Position numbers and translations under genes: made by a program
Assembly: GCA_903825305.1 (NCBI GenBank)
Contig: CAIKAC010000011.1
Coordinates: 62,001 to 126,000 of the forward strand
Direction: 5' to 3'
From: an uncultured Actinomycetes bacterium
GTDB lineage: Bacteria; Actinomycetota; Acidimicrobiia; Acidimicrobiales; RAAP-2
Length of the DNA: 64,000 bases
The notes under the pieces: model-generated
Databases searched by the model: none
What the model was told of the DNA's origin: nothing
The model's input: only the letters and a program-made list of their open reading frames with translations
Shown: piece by piece, positions 46,318-54,317 of the stretch
Numbering within the stretch: position 1 is the stretch's first letter
Layout: the number at the start of each line of letters is the position of its first letter

Positions 46318-47136
46318 TTCGGTTATCGGGGCTGGGCTGCCAGCTTCGCGCCATGCAAGCCAGCGTCGGCGGGTATTCATCAAGAGCACCCCACCACCAA
46401 CAACGAGGCAGACCCCTGCGATCTGAACGAGGGCGCTTCCCAAGGCTCCGTCTTGGCCGAGCAAGAAGTGTTCGTCAAGACTGCGCTCAATGCCCCAGAG
46501 AATCATGGCTACGCCGGCGATGGTTCCAGCGGGATAGATCGGTCGCACCGGAGAATTGGTGATCCGTCTGAGATGGCGCTCGATGAGCAACAAGACCACG
46601 AGGACAGTGGCATCTTCCATGGATTGGATGATGGGCACGGGAACCCGCTTGCCAATTTGGCCGGCGTAATACATCCCAAACCATTGGTTCGTCTCATGGC
46701 CTCCGCCCGCCACCATGAGTTGGGGACCGAGTAAGCGCCCGAGTGCCCACGCCGCCATAAGTACGGGGGCAACGATGTCAATGGCGCTCGCGACGCTCAT
46801 AGCGGGGCCGCGTCGCTTCAAAATCATGAGCCCAACGGGGACGGCCAAGATGAGGCCACCAAAACTCGAGAGACCACCGTGCCAGATCGCGAAGATCTGA
46901 AGGGGATTGGCGCTGTAATAACCCAAGTTGGAGAGCACGTGCATGGCACGTGCACCCACAATGGCCGAGACGATGACCCAGAAGAAAAGACTCGGAACCC
47001 AGTCAATGGGGTAGTCGCGAGCCTTGAGGCGACGCTCAAAATAGCGAAAGGCAAACCAGAAGGTCAGGGCGAGGCCAAGGCCATAGGTATGGATTTGGAG
47101 GGGTCCGAGATGGAAAACGGTGGGGATTGGCCTCAT
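46288..47136 (-). CDS. lgt: Prolipoprotein diacylglyceryl transferase
   Basis: A 282-aa polytopic membrane enzyme attaching diacylglycerol to the lipobox cysteine of prolipoproteins. Seven hydrophobic segments are visible. Family blocks include IHTYGLGLALTFWFAF, the IWHGGLSSFGGLI region with the catalytic-side His/Gly, GRLLGPQLM where E. coli has G-R-x-G-N, and IERSLDEHFLLGQ near the C-terminus. The GRxGN block is degenerate, but the overall order is right. The NlpC/P60 gene ends 27 nt beyond the lgt start region on the same strand, a possible envelope operon. Confidence 0.85.
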   Translation of the reverse strand: MRPIPTVFHLGPLQIHTYGLGLALTFWFAFRYFERRLKARDYPIDWVPSLFFWVIVSAIVGARAMHVLSNLGYYSANPLQIFAIWHGGLSSFGGLILAVPVGLMILKRRGPAMSVASAIDIVAPVLMAAWALGRLLGPQLMVAGGGHETNQWFGMYYAGQIGKRVPVPIIQSMEDATVLVVLLLIERHLRRITNSPVRPIYPAGTIAGVAMILWGIERSLDEHFLLGQDGALGSALVQIAGVCLVVGGGVLLMNTRRRWLAWREAGSPAPITELSEETATDA

Positions 47137-47163
47137 GACATCACCACCTCAGGGGTGGAGAAC

Positions 47164-48273
47164 TTACGGGCGCCCAGCGCCAACGAAATTGGAACCGGCC
47201 CATGCGAGCTCACCGGCCAACGAGGTGAGGCCAATGACCGCTCCGGTATACGGGGCTTGAATCACCATGCCGCCACCGACGTACATGGCAACGTGCTCAG
47301 ATCCACCCGGACCGAAGAAGAGCAAGTCACCGGGCTCAAGGTTATTGACCGACACCGGCGTGGACTCTTGCATCTGCGCACCTGAGTAGTGCGAGAGGGT
47401 GACCCCAGCCATGCCCCACGCCCACATGGTCAGTCCTGAGCAGTCAAAACCTTGGTGCGGGGTTGCATCGGCGTACACGTAGGGCACACCGATTTGGCTT
47501 TCTGCGTATTGAACGGCGCGCTCACCAGCTGCAAGGTTCGACGGTGGGTTCGGGATGTTTTGACCCGCCGTTGAACTCGCGGCCTGGGCTACAGCAGTCT
47601 TGGCAGCCGCTGCTTGTTGGGCGGCGATTTCTGCGGCGAGTTGCCCCTTGACGGAGCTCAAGGTCGCTTCAAGGTGGGCTTGGCCGGCCTTGGCTTGGTT
47701 CAAACTCGATGCAGCAGCGTTGGTTGTTGCCTGTGCATCTGCTTGTTCGTGAGCCAGCTTGGTTTGTTGCGATGCCAAGTGGTCCTGAGAGTTGGTGAGT
47801 TGCGAGAGTGCGGTCGACAGTGAGCCTTGGACGACGCCGGAATATTCCTGCGTGGCCGCAAAGGTTTGCTGGTTGCTGGCAAAGAGCGGGTTGGAAGAAG
47901 CGGCCTCGCCGTTGGTGATGTACGCGTTCACGGCCGCTTGGCGAAGTGACACGGTGTCGGCGCCAACGAGCACACGGTCCCGCGATACTGCCTTTTTGGT
48001 GGCGGTAATCGCCGCATTGACCTGACCGAGATGAATGAGGTCTTGGTCGTATTGCTGGCCCAGCGCCGCGACGGTGTTCTCTTGGCTCTTGAGTTGAGCC
48101 GTTAAAGCAGCGGCTTGTTCTTGCAGTGTTGCGGCCGAAGCGGGAGCGATGCTGATCGCAACAGCGGAGAGACTGAGTACCGAGCAGGCGGCGCCAATAC
48201 TGGCGGCGACCTTCAGGCGAGAAATTCGCGAGGAGCGGGTACGGCGGAAGGTTGCTTCGACGTCGTTCATCAT
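47164..48273 (-). CDS. Secreted NlpC/P60 peptidoglycan endopeptidase (RipA-like)
   Basis: A 369-aa exported cell-wall hydrolase. A basic N-terminus and hydrophobic helix end in a signal-peptidase-like APASAAT near residue 48. A long coiled coil (about 50-240, Gln/Ala rich) follows, as in FtsX-activated PcsB/RipC hydrolases. The C-terminal NlpC/P60 domain has catalytic Cys in GFDCSGLTMWAW, His in SEHVAMYVG, and a third polar residue (Gln) in VIQAPY. It likely cleaves D-Glu-mDAP stem peptides during division. An AAGACT box lies 6 nt before the first ATG. Confidence 0.9.
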   Translation of the reverse strand: MMNDVEATFRRTRSSRISRLKVAASIGAACSVLSLSAVAISIAPASAATLQEQAAALTAQLKSQENTVAALGQQYDQDLIHLGQVNAAITATKKAVSRDRVLVGADTVSLRQAAVNAYITNGEAASSNPLFASNQQTFAATQEYSGVVQGSLSTALSQLTNSQDHLASQQTKLAHEQADAQATTNAAASSLNQAKAGQAHLEATLSSVKGQLAAEIAAQQAAAAKTAVAQAASSTAGQNIPNPPSNLAAGERAVQYAESQIGVPYVYADATPHQGFDCSGLTMWAWGMAGVTLSHYSGAQMQESTPVSVNNLEPGDLLFFGPGGSEHVAMYVGGGMVIQAPYTGAVIGLTSLAGELAWAGSNFVGAGRP

Positions 48274-48279
48274 TCATAC

Positions 48280-48285
48280 AGTCTT
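48280..48285 (-). promoter_or_regulatory. Leaderless -10 box of the NlpC/P60 gene
   Basis: Minus-strand AAGACT followed by 6 nt and the ATG at 48273. Confidence 0.35.
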
Positions 48286-48423
48286 ACAGGCCGGAGCCAT
48301 CGCGCGACGTAGCCAAACGTGGGTGGCTCCAAGAGTTGGCTGTGAATAGGTAAACCAACAGGTCAACTGCCATAAATTGAGACATTAACTTTGTAAGATC
48401 CGCATAAGAAGCACGAGAAAGGC

Positions 48424-48429
48424 TAGGTT
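48424..48429 (+). promoter_or_regulatory. Leaderless -10 box of the dienelactone hydrolase gene
   Basis: TAGGTT followed by 7 nt and ATG 48437; no RBS in between. Confidence 0.45.
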
Positions 48430-48436
48430 TTCGCCC

Positions 48437-49120
48437 ATGGGAGAGAACATTGCATTCACAGCCAGTGACGGGCGTTCCGTTGGTGGCTACCTCGCCCGGG
48501 GCCCACAAGGCGCCCCAGGCGTCGTCGTCATCCAAGAGTGGTGGGGTGTCATTGACCAGATCGAGCGTGTCTGCGATCGCCTGAGTGGGGCCGGTTTTAC
48601 GGCGCTCGCTCCCGATCTCTACGACGGAACCAAGGTCCCCCTCGAAGAACCCGATGGCGCCGCCAAAGAGATGATGGCACTGCAACTCAATGAAGCTGCG
48701 GCCGATCTCTCAGGAGCTGTTGATTTCCTGACCCAAGCGACGGGCGTCGACCACGTCGGCGTTATTGGCTTTTGCATGGGCGGAGGTTTGGCGCTGGTCC
48801 TCGGTGATGTGCGACCAGATGCCGTCAAAGCGGTCGTGCCCTGTTATGGCGTTCACCCGTGGCCAGAAGCTCATCCGAACTATGAGCGATACCAAGCCGC
48901 CACGCAGATTCACTGTGCTGGTCGTGACGACTTCTTCACTCGAGACGCAGCCCAAGCACTGGTAGGGACTCTCGAATCTCGGCACCTCGACGTTGAACTC
49001 TTTGTCTATCCAGAGAGCAGTCACGCCTTTTTCAATGAGGATCGCCCTGAGGTCTATGACGAAGCTGCGGCCCACTTGCTCTGGGAGCGCGCCACCGATT
49101 TTCTGGCTTCTCGACTTTAG
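48437..49120 (+). CDS. Dienelactone hydrolase family protein
   Basis: A 227-aa alpha/beta hydrolase with a cysteine nucleophile. It has Glu34 in the VIQEWWGV segment that activates the thiol, Cys113 in GFCMGGGLAL, Asp in GRDDFF, and His in SSHAFFN. These are the four classic DLH residues. Known members open dienelactones from chloro-aromatic breakdown, but many act on other lactones or esters. No aromatic-degradation genes are nearby, so the substrate is open. It is convergent with the acyl-CoA dehydrogenase. Confidence 0.88.
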   Translation: MGENIAFTASDGRSVGGYLARGPQGAPGVVVIQEWWGVIDQIERVCDRLSGAGFTALAPDLYDGTKVPLEEPDGAAKEMMALQLNEAAADLSGAVDFLTQATGVDHVGVIGFCMGGGLALVLGDVRPDAVKAVVPCYGVHPWPEAHPNYERYQAATQIHCAGRDDFFTRDAAQALVGTLESRHLDVELFVYPESSHAFFNEDRPEVYDEAAAHLLWERATDFLASRL

Positions 49121-49136
49121 GTAACGAGAAGGCGAA

Positions 49137-50729
49137 TCAGCCTTCGATAAGCCGGCGACCGATGAGCTTGAGACACAAGGTCTCGTCCGCACCCTCGAAG
49201 ATTGAGAGTACTCGGGCATCAACGAAGTAGCGACTCACCGCGTATTCCTCGGCGTAGCCCATGCCACCGTGAATCTGCATGGCTTCACGCGTTACCCACT
49301 CAGCAGCTCGACACACATAGGCCTTGGCCATCGAGGCCTCGAGGCTTCCTTCGCCACGGCCCATCATGCGAGTGACTTCAAGCATGTACTGGCGACAGGC
49401 CGCAATGATGAAGGCCATGCGACCCAATTTCGCTTGGGTGAGTTGGTACTCGAAAATCATCTCGCCAAAGACGCGACGGTTTTTTGCGTACTCAAGAGCC
49501 GCTTCGTAGGCGGCCTGCATCACGCCAACTGCGCGAGCGGCGGTCTGGATGCGACCGTTTTCGAAACCAGCCATCTGGAGGTAGAAGCCCTTGCCGATTC
49601 CTTCTTCGCCACCGACCAAGTTCTCGTCGGGGACGAACCAGTTGTCGAAGGAAATTTCATAGGAGTGCATGCCGCGATAGCCCAAGGTGTCGATGGGGCG
49701 ACCTTCCATTTTCCCGGTGCCGTGCGCGCCGTCTTGGCTGCCAGCAAAGCCGTGACCGTCACCACGGTCTTTTTCAATCACGAAGATCGACAAGCCACGG
49801 TGACCTTTAGAGCGATCAGGATCGGTGCGAGCCAACAACATGAGTACGCCAGCGCGAGCCGCAAAGGTGCACCAGGTCTTGGTACCGTTGATGACCCATC
49901 CACCTTCGACTTTTGAAGCCATGGTCGACACGTTGGCGACGTCTGACCCGAAGTCAGGTTCAGTAACAGCAACTGCGTTGAGGAGCTCACCAGAAGCCAA
50001 GCGAGGCAAGAAGCGCTCCTTTTGCTCTTGGGTGCCGCCAGCTACGAGTGCGCGAGCAAGAATTTCAGGACGCGTGATCAGCGAGCCTCCGAGGCCGAGT
50101 GAACCCCAGGTCAGCGCTTCGGTGGCCAAGATCATGGCCAGGTACTCATCTTCGCCACCGGTAGCGAAGCCACCAAATTCCTCGGGAATGGAAAGGCCAA
50201 AGACGCCGAGTTCGCCCAATCCGGCAATGATCTCTTCCGGGACGTCACCGTTGGTGCGGTGCACGTGCTCAGCGCGAGGACGAATTTGTTCCTCGGCGAA
50301 GCGGTGGAAGGTGTCAGCCACCATTTCGAATTCTTCTTCGAGGTGAAGCGGCACGGAGATCTCGGCGAGCGAAGCAACGAAGGCTGGGTCGCAATAGGTC
50401 GTAACGAATTCAGCGGCTGGTGCCATCCATGCGGCGTCAACACCGAAGTGAGCTTCGCGGCCAAGAATGCGCTGGCCAAGATCACGAAGGGCATCAGCGA
50501 TAAAGGCACACGCCACCTTGGCTTCGAGTTCGCCATGGTTCGCAAACTCAAGGCAACTCTTGGCGGTGGCCACGGCAGAGGCGCCATGAGCCACGTCATA
50601 GGTCACGACCTGATTGGCGTCGATGCCACCGGCGTCGCGAATGGCTTGAATGGCAGCGTCAATGACGCCTTGAGCAACTTCAACCGCGTTGGCCGCGGCC
50701 TTGAGATCAGGGGAGGGGAGGCTGGTCAT
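49137..50729 (-). CDS. Acyl-CoA dehydrogenase, (2S)-methylsuccinyl-CoA dehydrogenase-like
   Basis: A 530-aa flavoprotein with an N-terminal helical extension of about 140 residues before the normal ACAD fold. That layout is typical of methylsuccinyl-CoA dehydrogenase of the ethylmalonyl-CoA pathway. ACAD blocks are FGLSIPEEFGGF, AVTEPDFGSDVANV, WVINGTKTWCTFAA, the catalytic-Glu region, and MQIHGGMGYAEEY. Malyl-CoA lyase and a MaoC hydratase, the following pathway steps, occur at 58 kb, which supports the call. A medium-chain ACAD of unknown role is the alternative. TAAGTT lies 7 nt before the ATG. Confidence 0.72.
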   Translation of the reverse strand: MTSLPSPDLKAAANAVEVAQGVIDAAIQAIRDAGGIDANQVVTYDVAHGASAVATAKSCLEFANHGELEAKVACAFIADALRDLGQRILGREAHFGVDAAWMAPAAEFVTTYCDPAFVASLAEISVPLHLEEEFEMVADTFHRFAEEQIRPRAEHVHRTNGDVPEEIIAGLGELGVFGLSIPEEFGGFATGGEDEYLAMILATEALTWGSLGLGGSLITRPEILARALVAGGTQEQKERFLPRLASGELLNAVAVTEPDFGSDVANVSTMASKVEGGWVINGTKTWCTFAARAGVLMLLARTDPDRSKGHRGLSIFVIEKDRGDGHGFAGSQDGAHGTGKMEGRPIDTLGYRGMHSYEISFDNWFVPDENLVGGEEGIGKGFYLQMAGFENGRIQTAARAVGVMQAAYEAALEYAKNRRVFGEMIFEYQLTQAKLGRMAFIIAACRQYMLEVTRMMGRGEGSLEASMAKAYVCRAAEWVTREAMQIHGGMGYAEEYAVSRYFVDARVLSIFEGADETLCLKLIGRRLIEG

Positions 50730-50730
50730 G

Positions 50731-50773
50731 AAAAAAAACTTAGTCGCCCCGAACCACCTTCCTACCGGGGCGA
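50731..50773 (-). terminator. Terminator of the methyltransferase gene, fused to the next promoter
   Basis: On the minus strand the last coding bases TCGCCCCG pair with CGGGGCGA (8-bp stem, 14-nt loop containing the stop), followed by CTAAG and eight Ts. The CTAAGTT part is also the -10 region of the acyl-CoA dehydrogenase gene, so one gene's U tract overlaps the next gene's start signal. Confidence 0.75.
50737..50742 (-). promoter_or_regulatory. Leaderless -10 box of the acyl-CoA dehydrogenase gene
   Basis: Minus-strand TAAGTT, 7 nt (all but one T), then ATG 50729. It overlaps the terminator of the upstream gene. Confidence 0.45.
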
Positions 50774-51463
50774 TTCTGGCTTCTTGGCCACCACCGTGAC
50801 GAGCGGTGACAACACGATGGATGAGTCCGACATTTCAACGCCGGTCAGGGCCTCCAAGGTGTCGGCAACGGGCCCTGGGCCAGCCCCTACAGGAGCAAAG
50901 GCCCAGGCTGCTTCAATATGGCAGCCCTGCGCGCGAACCATGGCGGCAATGTCGGCACCCACATCGGGGTGGCGAGCTTCGGGCATGGAAAGTGCCTCGC
51001 CATCGATGCGTCCAGCCGAGATGATGGGCTCCTCAATCACCAACCAGCCTCCGGGCTTGACCGATTTGACCATGGCCGCGATTGCCGTGATGGGGTCCCA
51101 CACGTGAAGAAGTAAGAAGCGACACCAAGCCAAGTCCACTGCTTCGGGCAAGGTGAGGTCCTCCACGCTCTGCGTCAAGGTGACGACTTGGGTGTGGCCA
51201 AGGGCAATGTCAGCGATGGCGTCACGCGACGCAGGGTCTTGGTCGACGGCATAAATACGACCGGTTTTGGTGACGCGCTTGGCTAAGAGTTCCGTGATCA
51301 CGCCCGTGCCTGCTCCGATGTCAGCGCAGTGCCAGCCAGGAGCCACCCCCGCTATGTCCATGGCGCGTAGTGCTGGCTCTCCCCAGAGGTCAGTTTCATG
51401 ATCCATGGGAACCAGCATTCCATAGGCCGACTTGGAGTTCGCCAGCGCATCTTCTAAGGTCAC
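50762..51463 (-). CDS. Class I SAM-dependent methyltransferase
   Basis: A protein of about 233 aa with a Rossmann methyltransferase core. Motif I is CADIGAGTGVITELLAKRV, the acidic SAM-ribose residue is in IYAVDQDP, and motif IV/post-I blocks include LAWCRFLLLHVWDP and VKPGGWLVIEEP. It resembles UbiE/Methyltransf_25 proteins; the acceptor is unknown. The open frame continues to 51583 across the divergent DUF6941 gene, so the start must be near GTG 51463 or ATG 51418. The start codon is only 4 nt from the divergent GTG. Confidence 0.8.
   Translation of the reverse strand: MTLEDALANSKSAYGMLVPMDHETDLWGEPALRAMDIAGVAPGWHCADIGAGTGVITELLAKRVTKTGRIYAVDQDPASRDAIADIALGHTQVVTLTQSVEDLTLPEAVDLAWCRFLLLHVWDPITAIAAMVKSVKPGGWLVIEEPIISAGRIDGEALSMPEARHPDVGADIAAMVRAQGCHIEAAWAFAPVGAGPGPVADTLEALTGVEMSDSSIVLSPLVTVVAKKPESPR
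51455..51460 (+). promoter_or_regulatory. Leaderless -10 box of the DUF6941 gene
   Basis: TAAGGT followed by 7 nt and GTG 51468. It lies inside the N-terminal coding region of the divergent methyltransferase. Confidence 0.45.
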
Positions 51464-51467
51464 GGCC

Positions 51468-51896
51468 GTGAACGTTGTGATGTTGCTTGCAGATTCAGCC
51501 CAGGTGGCTGATGGGAAATTATTCATTCTCGGCGGTGGCTGGTCCATCATTGGTCCAGACCCTTCTCCTTTTGCGGTGGCCATGAAGCTCGAAGTGGCAT
51601 GGCACGAGGCAAACGCCGAGCATCACTGGGAATTGTTCTTGGAAAACGAGGATGGTCAGCCGGTCATCTTTGACACCCCACAAGGTCCATCTCCGGTGGA
51701 GCTTCGAGGTGACTTGAGTGTGGGGCCCGTTGAGGGACTCTTGCCGGGCATCACGTTGGACGTACCGATGGCAATCAACTTTGGTCCCATGCCTTTTGAA
51801 CCGGGCGCTCGCTACACTTGGCGATTCATGGTCGATGGTGAAGCCATCACTGGGGGCATTCTGACCTTCTCGGTTCGCGACATCAACCTCGGCTAG
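51468..51896 (+). CDS. DUF6941-type small beta protein
   Basis: A 142-aa cytosolic protein with VNVVMLLADSAQVADGKLFILGGGWS at its start, a sequence I know from the uncharacterised DUF6941 group of actinobacteria. The rest is beta-rich with alternating hydrophobics (LEVAWHEANAEHHWELFLEN, YTWRFMVDGE). It has no catalytic motif. GTG 51468 is chosen over the in-frame ATG at 51432 because of the TAAGGT box 7 nt upstream. mutY follows after 5 nt, so the two are likely co-transcribed. The role is unknown. Confidence 0.75.
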   Translation: MNVVMLLADSAQVADGKLFILGGGWSIIGPDPSPFAVAMKLEVAWHEANAEHHWELFLENEDGQPVIFDTPQGPSPVELRGDLSVGPVEGLLPGITLDVPMAINFGPMPFEPGARYTWRFMVDGEAITGGILTFSVRDINLG

Positions 51897-51901
51897 GACT
51901 C

Positions 51902-52786
51902 ATGGCGGCGCTGAGCTTGACGCCAGCGCAGCTAACGCGCTGGCGCAAGAAATTAGATGAGGCGCTGAAGGTCACTCGTGACTTGCCGTGGCGAAACACC
52001 CGAGATCCGTGGTTCATTTTGCTCGCCGAAGTCATGCTGCAACAGACCCAAGCGGCTCGCGTCATTGATCCCTATCGGGCCATGATCGCTACATTCCCCA
52101 ATCCAGAAGCGATGGCCCAAGCACCACAAGCTGACGTCGTTCGACTCTGGGCAGGGCTCGGATACAACAGCCGAGCGGTTCGGCTCCATCGCTGTGCGAA
52201 GACCATCGTGGAGCGTTTTGACGGAATCGTTCCCAGCGAAGAGTCGGCGTTGTTGAGCCTCCCAGGTATCGGTTCCTATACGGCCAGAGCCATCATGGTC
52301 TTTGCCTTTGAACAAGACCATGGCGTTCTCGATACCAATGTTTCTCGTGTCTTGTCACGACTCGTTGCAGGGCAAGCGCTCACACGCAATCAGGCTCAAT
52401 TGCTCGTCGATGCCCTGGTAATCCCGGGGCGAGCCTGGACCTTTAATCAGGCGCTGTTAGATCATGGCGCGACCATTTGTAAATCGACACCCGATTGTGA
52501 ATCGTGTGATCTACGGCGCAGGTGCACGTGGGCTCGTAGGGGTTTTGACCAACCTGATCCGGCTTCGGTATCGGCATTGGCTCCCACCAAGCAAGCAACG
52601 TTTGCGGGATCAAATCGTCAACTTCGAGGCTCGTTAGTTTCGCTAGCGAGAGACCATTCGCTTGATGCCGCATCGCTCTCGAAGCTCCACGGTGCCTTTG
52701 GTGTCGATCGGGTCGATGCGGCGCTGGCGGCGCTCGAAGCCGAAGGTGTCCTCGTCAAAGAAAAGAAAGTATGGACCCTCGCCTAA
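51902..52786 (+). CDS. mutY: Adenine DNA glycosylase
   Basis: A 294-aa base-excision enzyme removing A mispaired with 8-oxo-G. It has catalytic Glu in LAEVMLQQTQA, helix-hairpin-helix LSLPGIGSYTARAIMVFAF with the catalytic Asp in VLDTNVSRV, and the [4Fe-4S] loop C-x5-C-x2-C-x5-C. The usual first spacing is x6, so the loop is one residue short. The C-terminus has a short winged-helix-like domain instead of the NUDIX-like domain of E. coli MutY, as in other actinobacterial proteins. Confidence 0.88.
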   Translation: MAALSLTPAQLTRWRKKLDEALKVTRDLPWRNTRDPWFILLAEVMLQQTQAARVIDPYRAMIATFPNPEAMAQAPQADVVRLWAGLGYNSRAVRLHRCAKTIVERFDGIVPSEESALLSLPGIGSYTARAIMVFAFEQDHGVLDTNVSRVLSRLVAGQALTRNQAQLLVDALVIPGRAWTFNQALLDHGATICKSTPDCESCDLRRRCTWARRGFDQPDPASVSALAPTKQATFAGSNRQLRGSLVSLARDHSLDAASLSKLHGAFGVDRVDAALAALEAEGVLVKEKKVWTLA

Positions 52787-52804
52787 GTCGGGCCGTGTTC
52801 GTTG

Positions 52805-52810
52805 TACCGT
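52805..52810 (+). promoter_or_regulatory. Leaderless -10 box of the epimerase gene
   Basis: TACCGT followed by 7 nt and ATG 52818. Confidence 0.35.
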
Positions 52811-52817
52811 CGAAGCC

Positions 52818-53354
52818 ATGGCTGAGATTCAAGAACAAGTGATTCCCGGGGTGTTGTTGGTAACCCCCACCGTCCACGGCGATGATCGAGGTCGCTTTGT
52901 TGAAACGTACCGCCGGGAGTGGTTCGCTGATCTGCCTGAAATGATTCAGGGCAACCGATCGGAGAAACAAGCCGGTGCCTTGGTGGGACTGCACTTTCAC
53001 CGATTTCAAGCTGACTATTGGTACGTGCTTCGAGGGACCGCTCGCGTTGGATTAGCGGATCTTCGCGTCGGTTCGCCAACCGAAGGTAAGTCCATGACCA
53101 TTGACCTTGACGGAGATAAAGACCAAGGGCTCTACATTCCTCGGGGCGTGGCCCATGGTTTTGCAGCGCTGACCGATCTCTTGCTCACTTATCTGGTCGA
53201 TGGCTACTACAACCCCGACGACGAACTCGGAGTCGCCTATGACGATCCCACCTTCGGCATCGACTGGGGCGTGAGTGACCCCATCACCTCGGGGCGCGAC
53301 AAGCAGAATCCACCCTTTGCTGAGTTGGATGACGCAATTCGTCCTCGTTGGTAA
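52818..53354 (+). CDS. dTDP-4-dehydrorhamnose 3,5-epimerase (RmlC/RfbC family)
   Basis: A 178-aa cupin. It has VIPGVLLVTPTVHGDDRGRFVETYR at the start and the catalytic His segment ALVGLHFHRFQADYWYVLRG, where RmlC has L-R-G-L-H-x-Q. IPRGVAHGFAALTD and the Tyr of YLVDGYYNPDDELGVAYDDP also match. It would act in dTDP-rhamnose synthesis for cell-wall polysaccharide. The other rml genes are not here, and the N-K-H variations leave a related sugar epimerase possible. The longer frame to 52662 overlaps mutY. Confidence 0.85.
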   Translation: MAEIQEQVIPGVLLVTPTVHGDDRGRFVETYRREWFADLPEMIQGNRSEKQAGALVGLHFHRFQADYWYVLRGTARVGLADLRVGSPTEGKSMTIDLDGDKDQGLYIPRGVAHGFAALTDLLLTYLVDGYYNPDDELGVAYDDPTFGIDWGVSDPITSGRDKQNPPFAELDDAIRPRW

Positions 53355-53399
53355 ATTTCTTCGCTCTTCACGCCTCGCATAGGCCCGCTATCGGGTTGA

Positions 53400-54317
53400 A
53401 TGGAATCAATGCGCACCATCATTGAACTGGTTCTCGTCGCCCTCGTGGTCGTCGCGGTCATCGTGGTGCTGTTGCGCCGTCGCAAAGGTGATGAAATTCA
53501 CTCGATTGATCGCTATCGAGACGCGCTGGGAACCTTGAGCGACATGCGAGGTTCCGAGGGTCGCAGCTACGTCAAAGTATTGAGCCCCGAAGAACAGCGC
53601 ACCGCACGCCAACCTGGTGTCGGCGAAGTGCGCCAGAACCTTCGCGTTCCCTCGGTGCAGGTACCCAAGCCTCAGGGCGACATGGTTTTTGACGATGGAG
53701 CCGAGGCAATAGCCGCTTCCAAACTCGCCCATTCGCGACATCACGATGAGCCAGAATGGGCGTTGGATCGCATGGCCACGGGCCCGCGACTCCAAAATCG
53801 CCAATTGCTCGCAGCCCTCATTGCAGTGGGGATTCTCGCTCTATTGGTCATCGTTGGCGTGCTGATCGGAGAGCAACCCTCACACCATCACCCAAGTGCT
53901 TCGACCACGACGTCAACAACGTCCAAGCCCCATACGACCACAACGACTACCTTGGCCACCTTGCCTGCCGCATCTCAGACCGCGAACGGCGCGACCTATA
54001 ACGTCCCGGGAGCCACCGCGTTAACTGCCACACTGAGCGTGACGACTCAGTGTTGGACCATTGCAACATCAGGAAGCGCCAACACGCAGGTATACGCAGG
54101 CGTCGTTACTCCGGGCCAGCCAGTGTCGGTCAATGGAACCTCGACACTGTCCATCTCGGTAGCGGCCCCGAGCAATGTCATCATCGTGGTGAATGGCCTT
54201 CGCGTGGTGATGCCAAGTCACTTGACTATTCCCACGGTTTTGACCTTTAAGGCAACCACCCCGGTGTCGACGACGACATCGTCAACGTCGACCACCACCA
54301 CGACGCAAGTGCCTTAA
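53400..54317 (+). CDS. Two-TM protein with RodZ-like (DUF4115) C-terminal domain
   Basis: A 305-aa membrane protein. One TM is near the N-terminus (IIELVLVALVVVAVIVVLL), followed by about 110 polar residues. A second TM (LLAALIAVGILALLVIVGVLI, about 137-157) leads to a Thr-rich linker of TTT/TST repeats. A beta domain then follows with QCWTIATSGSANTQVYAG and VIIVVNGLRVVMP, similar to the DUF4115 tail of RodZ. A second Thr-rich run ends the protein. There is no HTH domain, so it is not a normal RodZ. A cell-shape or envelope role is a guess. ATG 53409 is an alternative start. Confidence 0.65.
   Translation: MESMRTIIELVLVALVVVAVIVVLLRRRKGDEIHSIDRYRDALGTLSDMRGSEGRSYVKVLSPEEQRTARQPGVGEVRQNLRVPSVQVPKPQGDMVFDDGAEAIAASKLAHSRHHDEPEWALDRMATGPRLQNRQLLAALIAVGILALLVIVGVLIGEQPSHHHPSASTTTSTTSKPHTTTTTTLATLPAASQTANGATYNVPGATALTATLSVTTQCWTIATSGSANTQVYAGVVTPGQPVSVNGTSTLSISVAAPSNVIIVVNGLRVVMPSHLTIPTVLTFKATTPVSTTTSSTSTTTTTQVP

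Noticed and set aside
53896-53960. Tandem DNA repeat in the Thr-rich linker
   Set aside because: The ACG/ACC/TCG runs are irregular and are explained by a Thr/Ser-rich protein linker, not by a mobile or satellite repeat.
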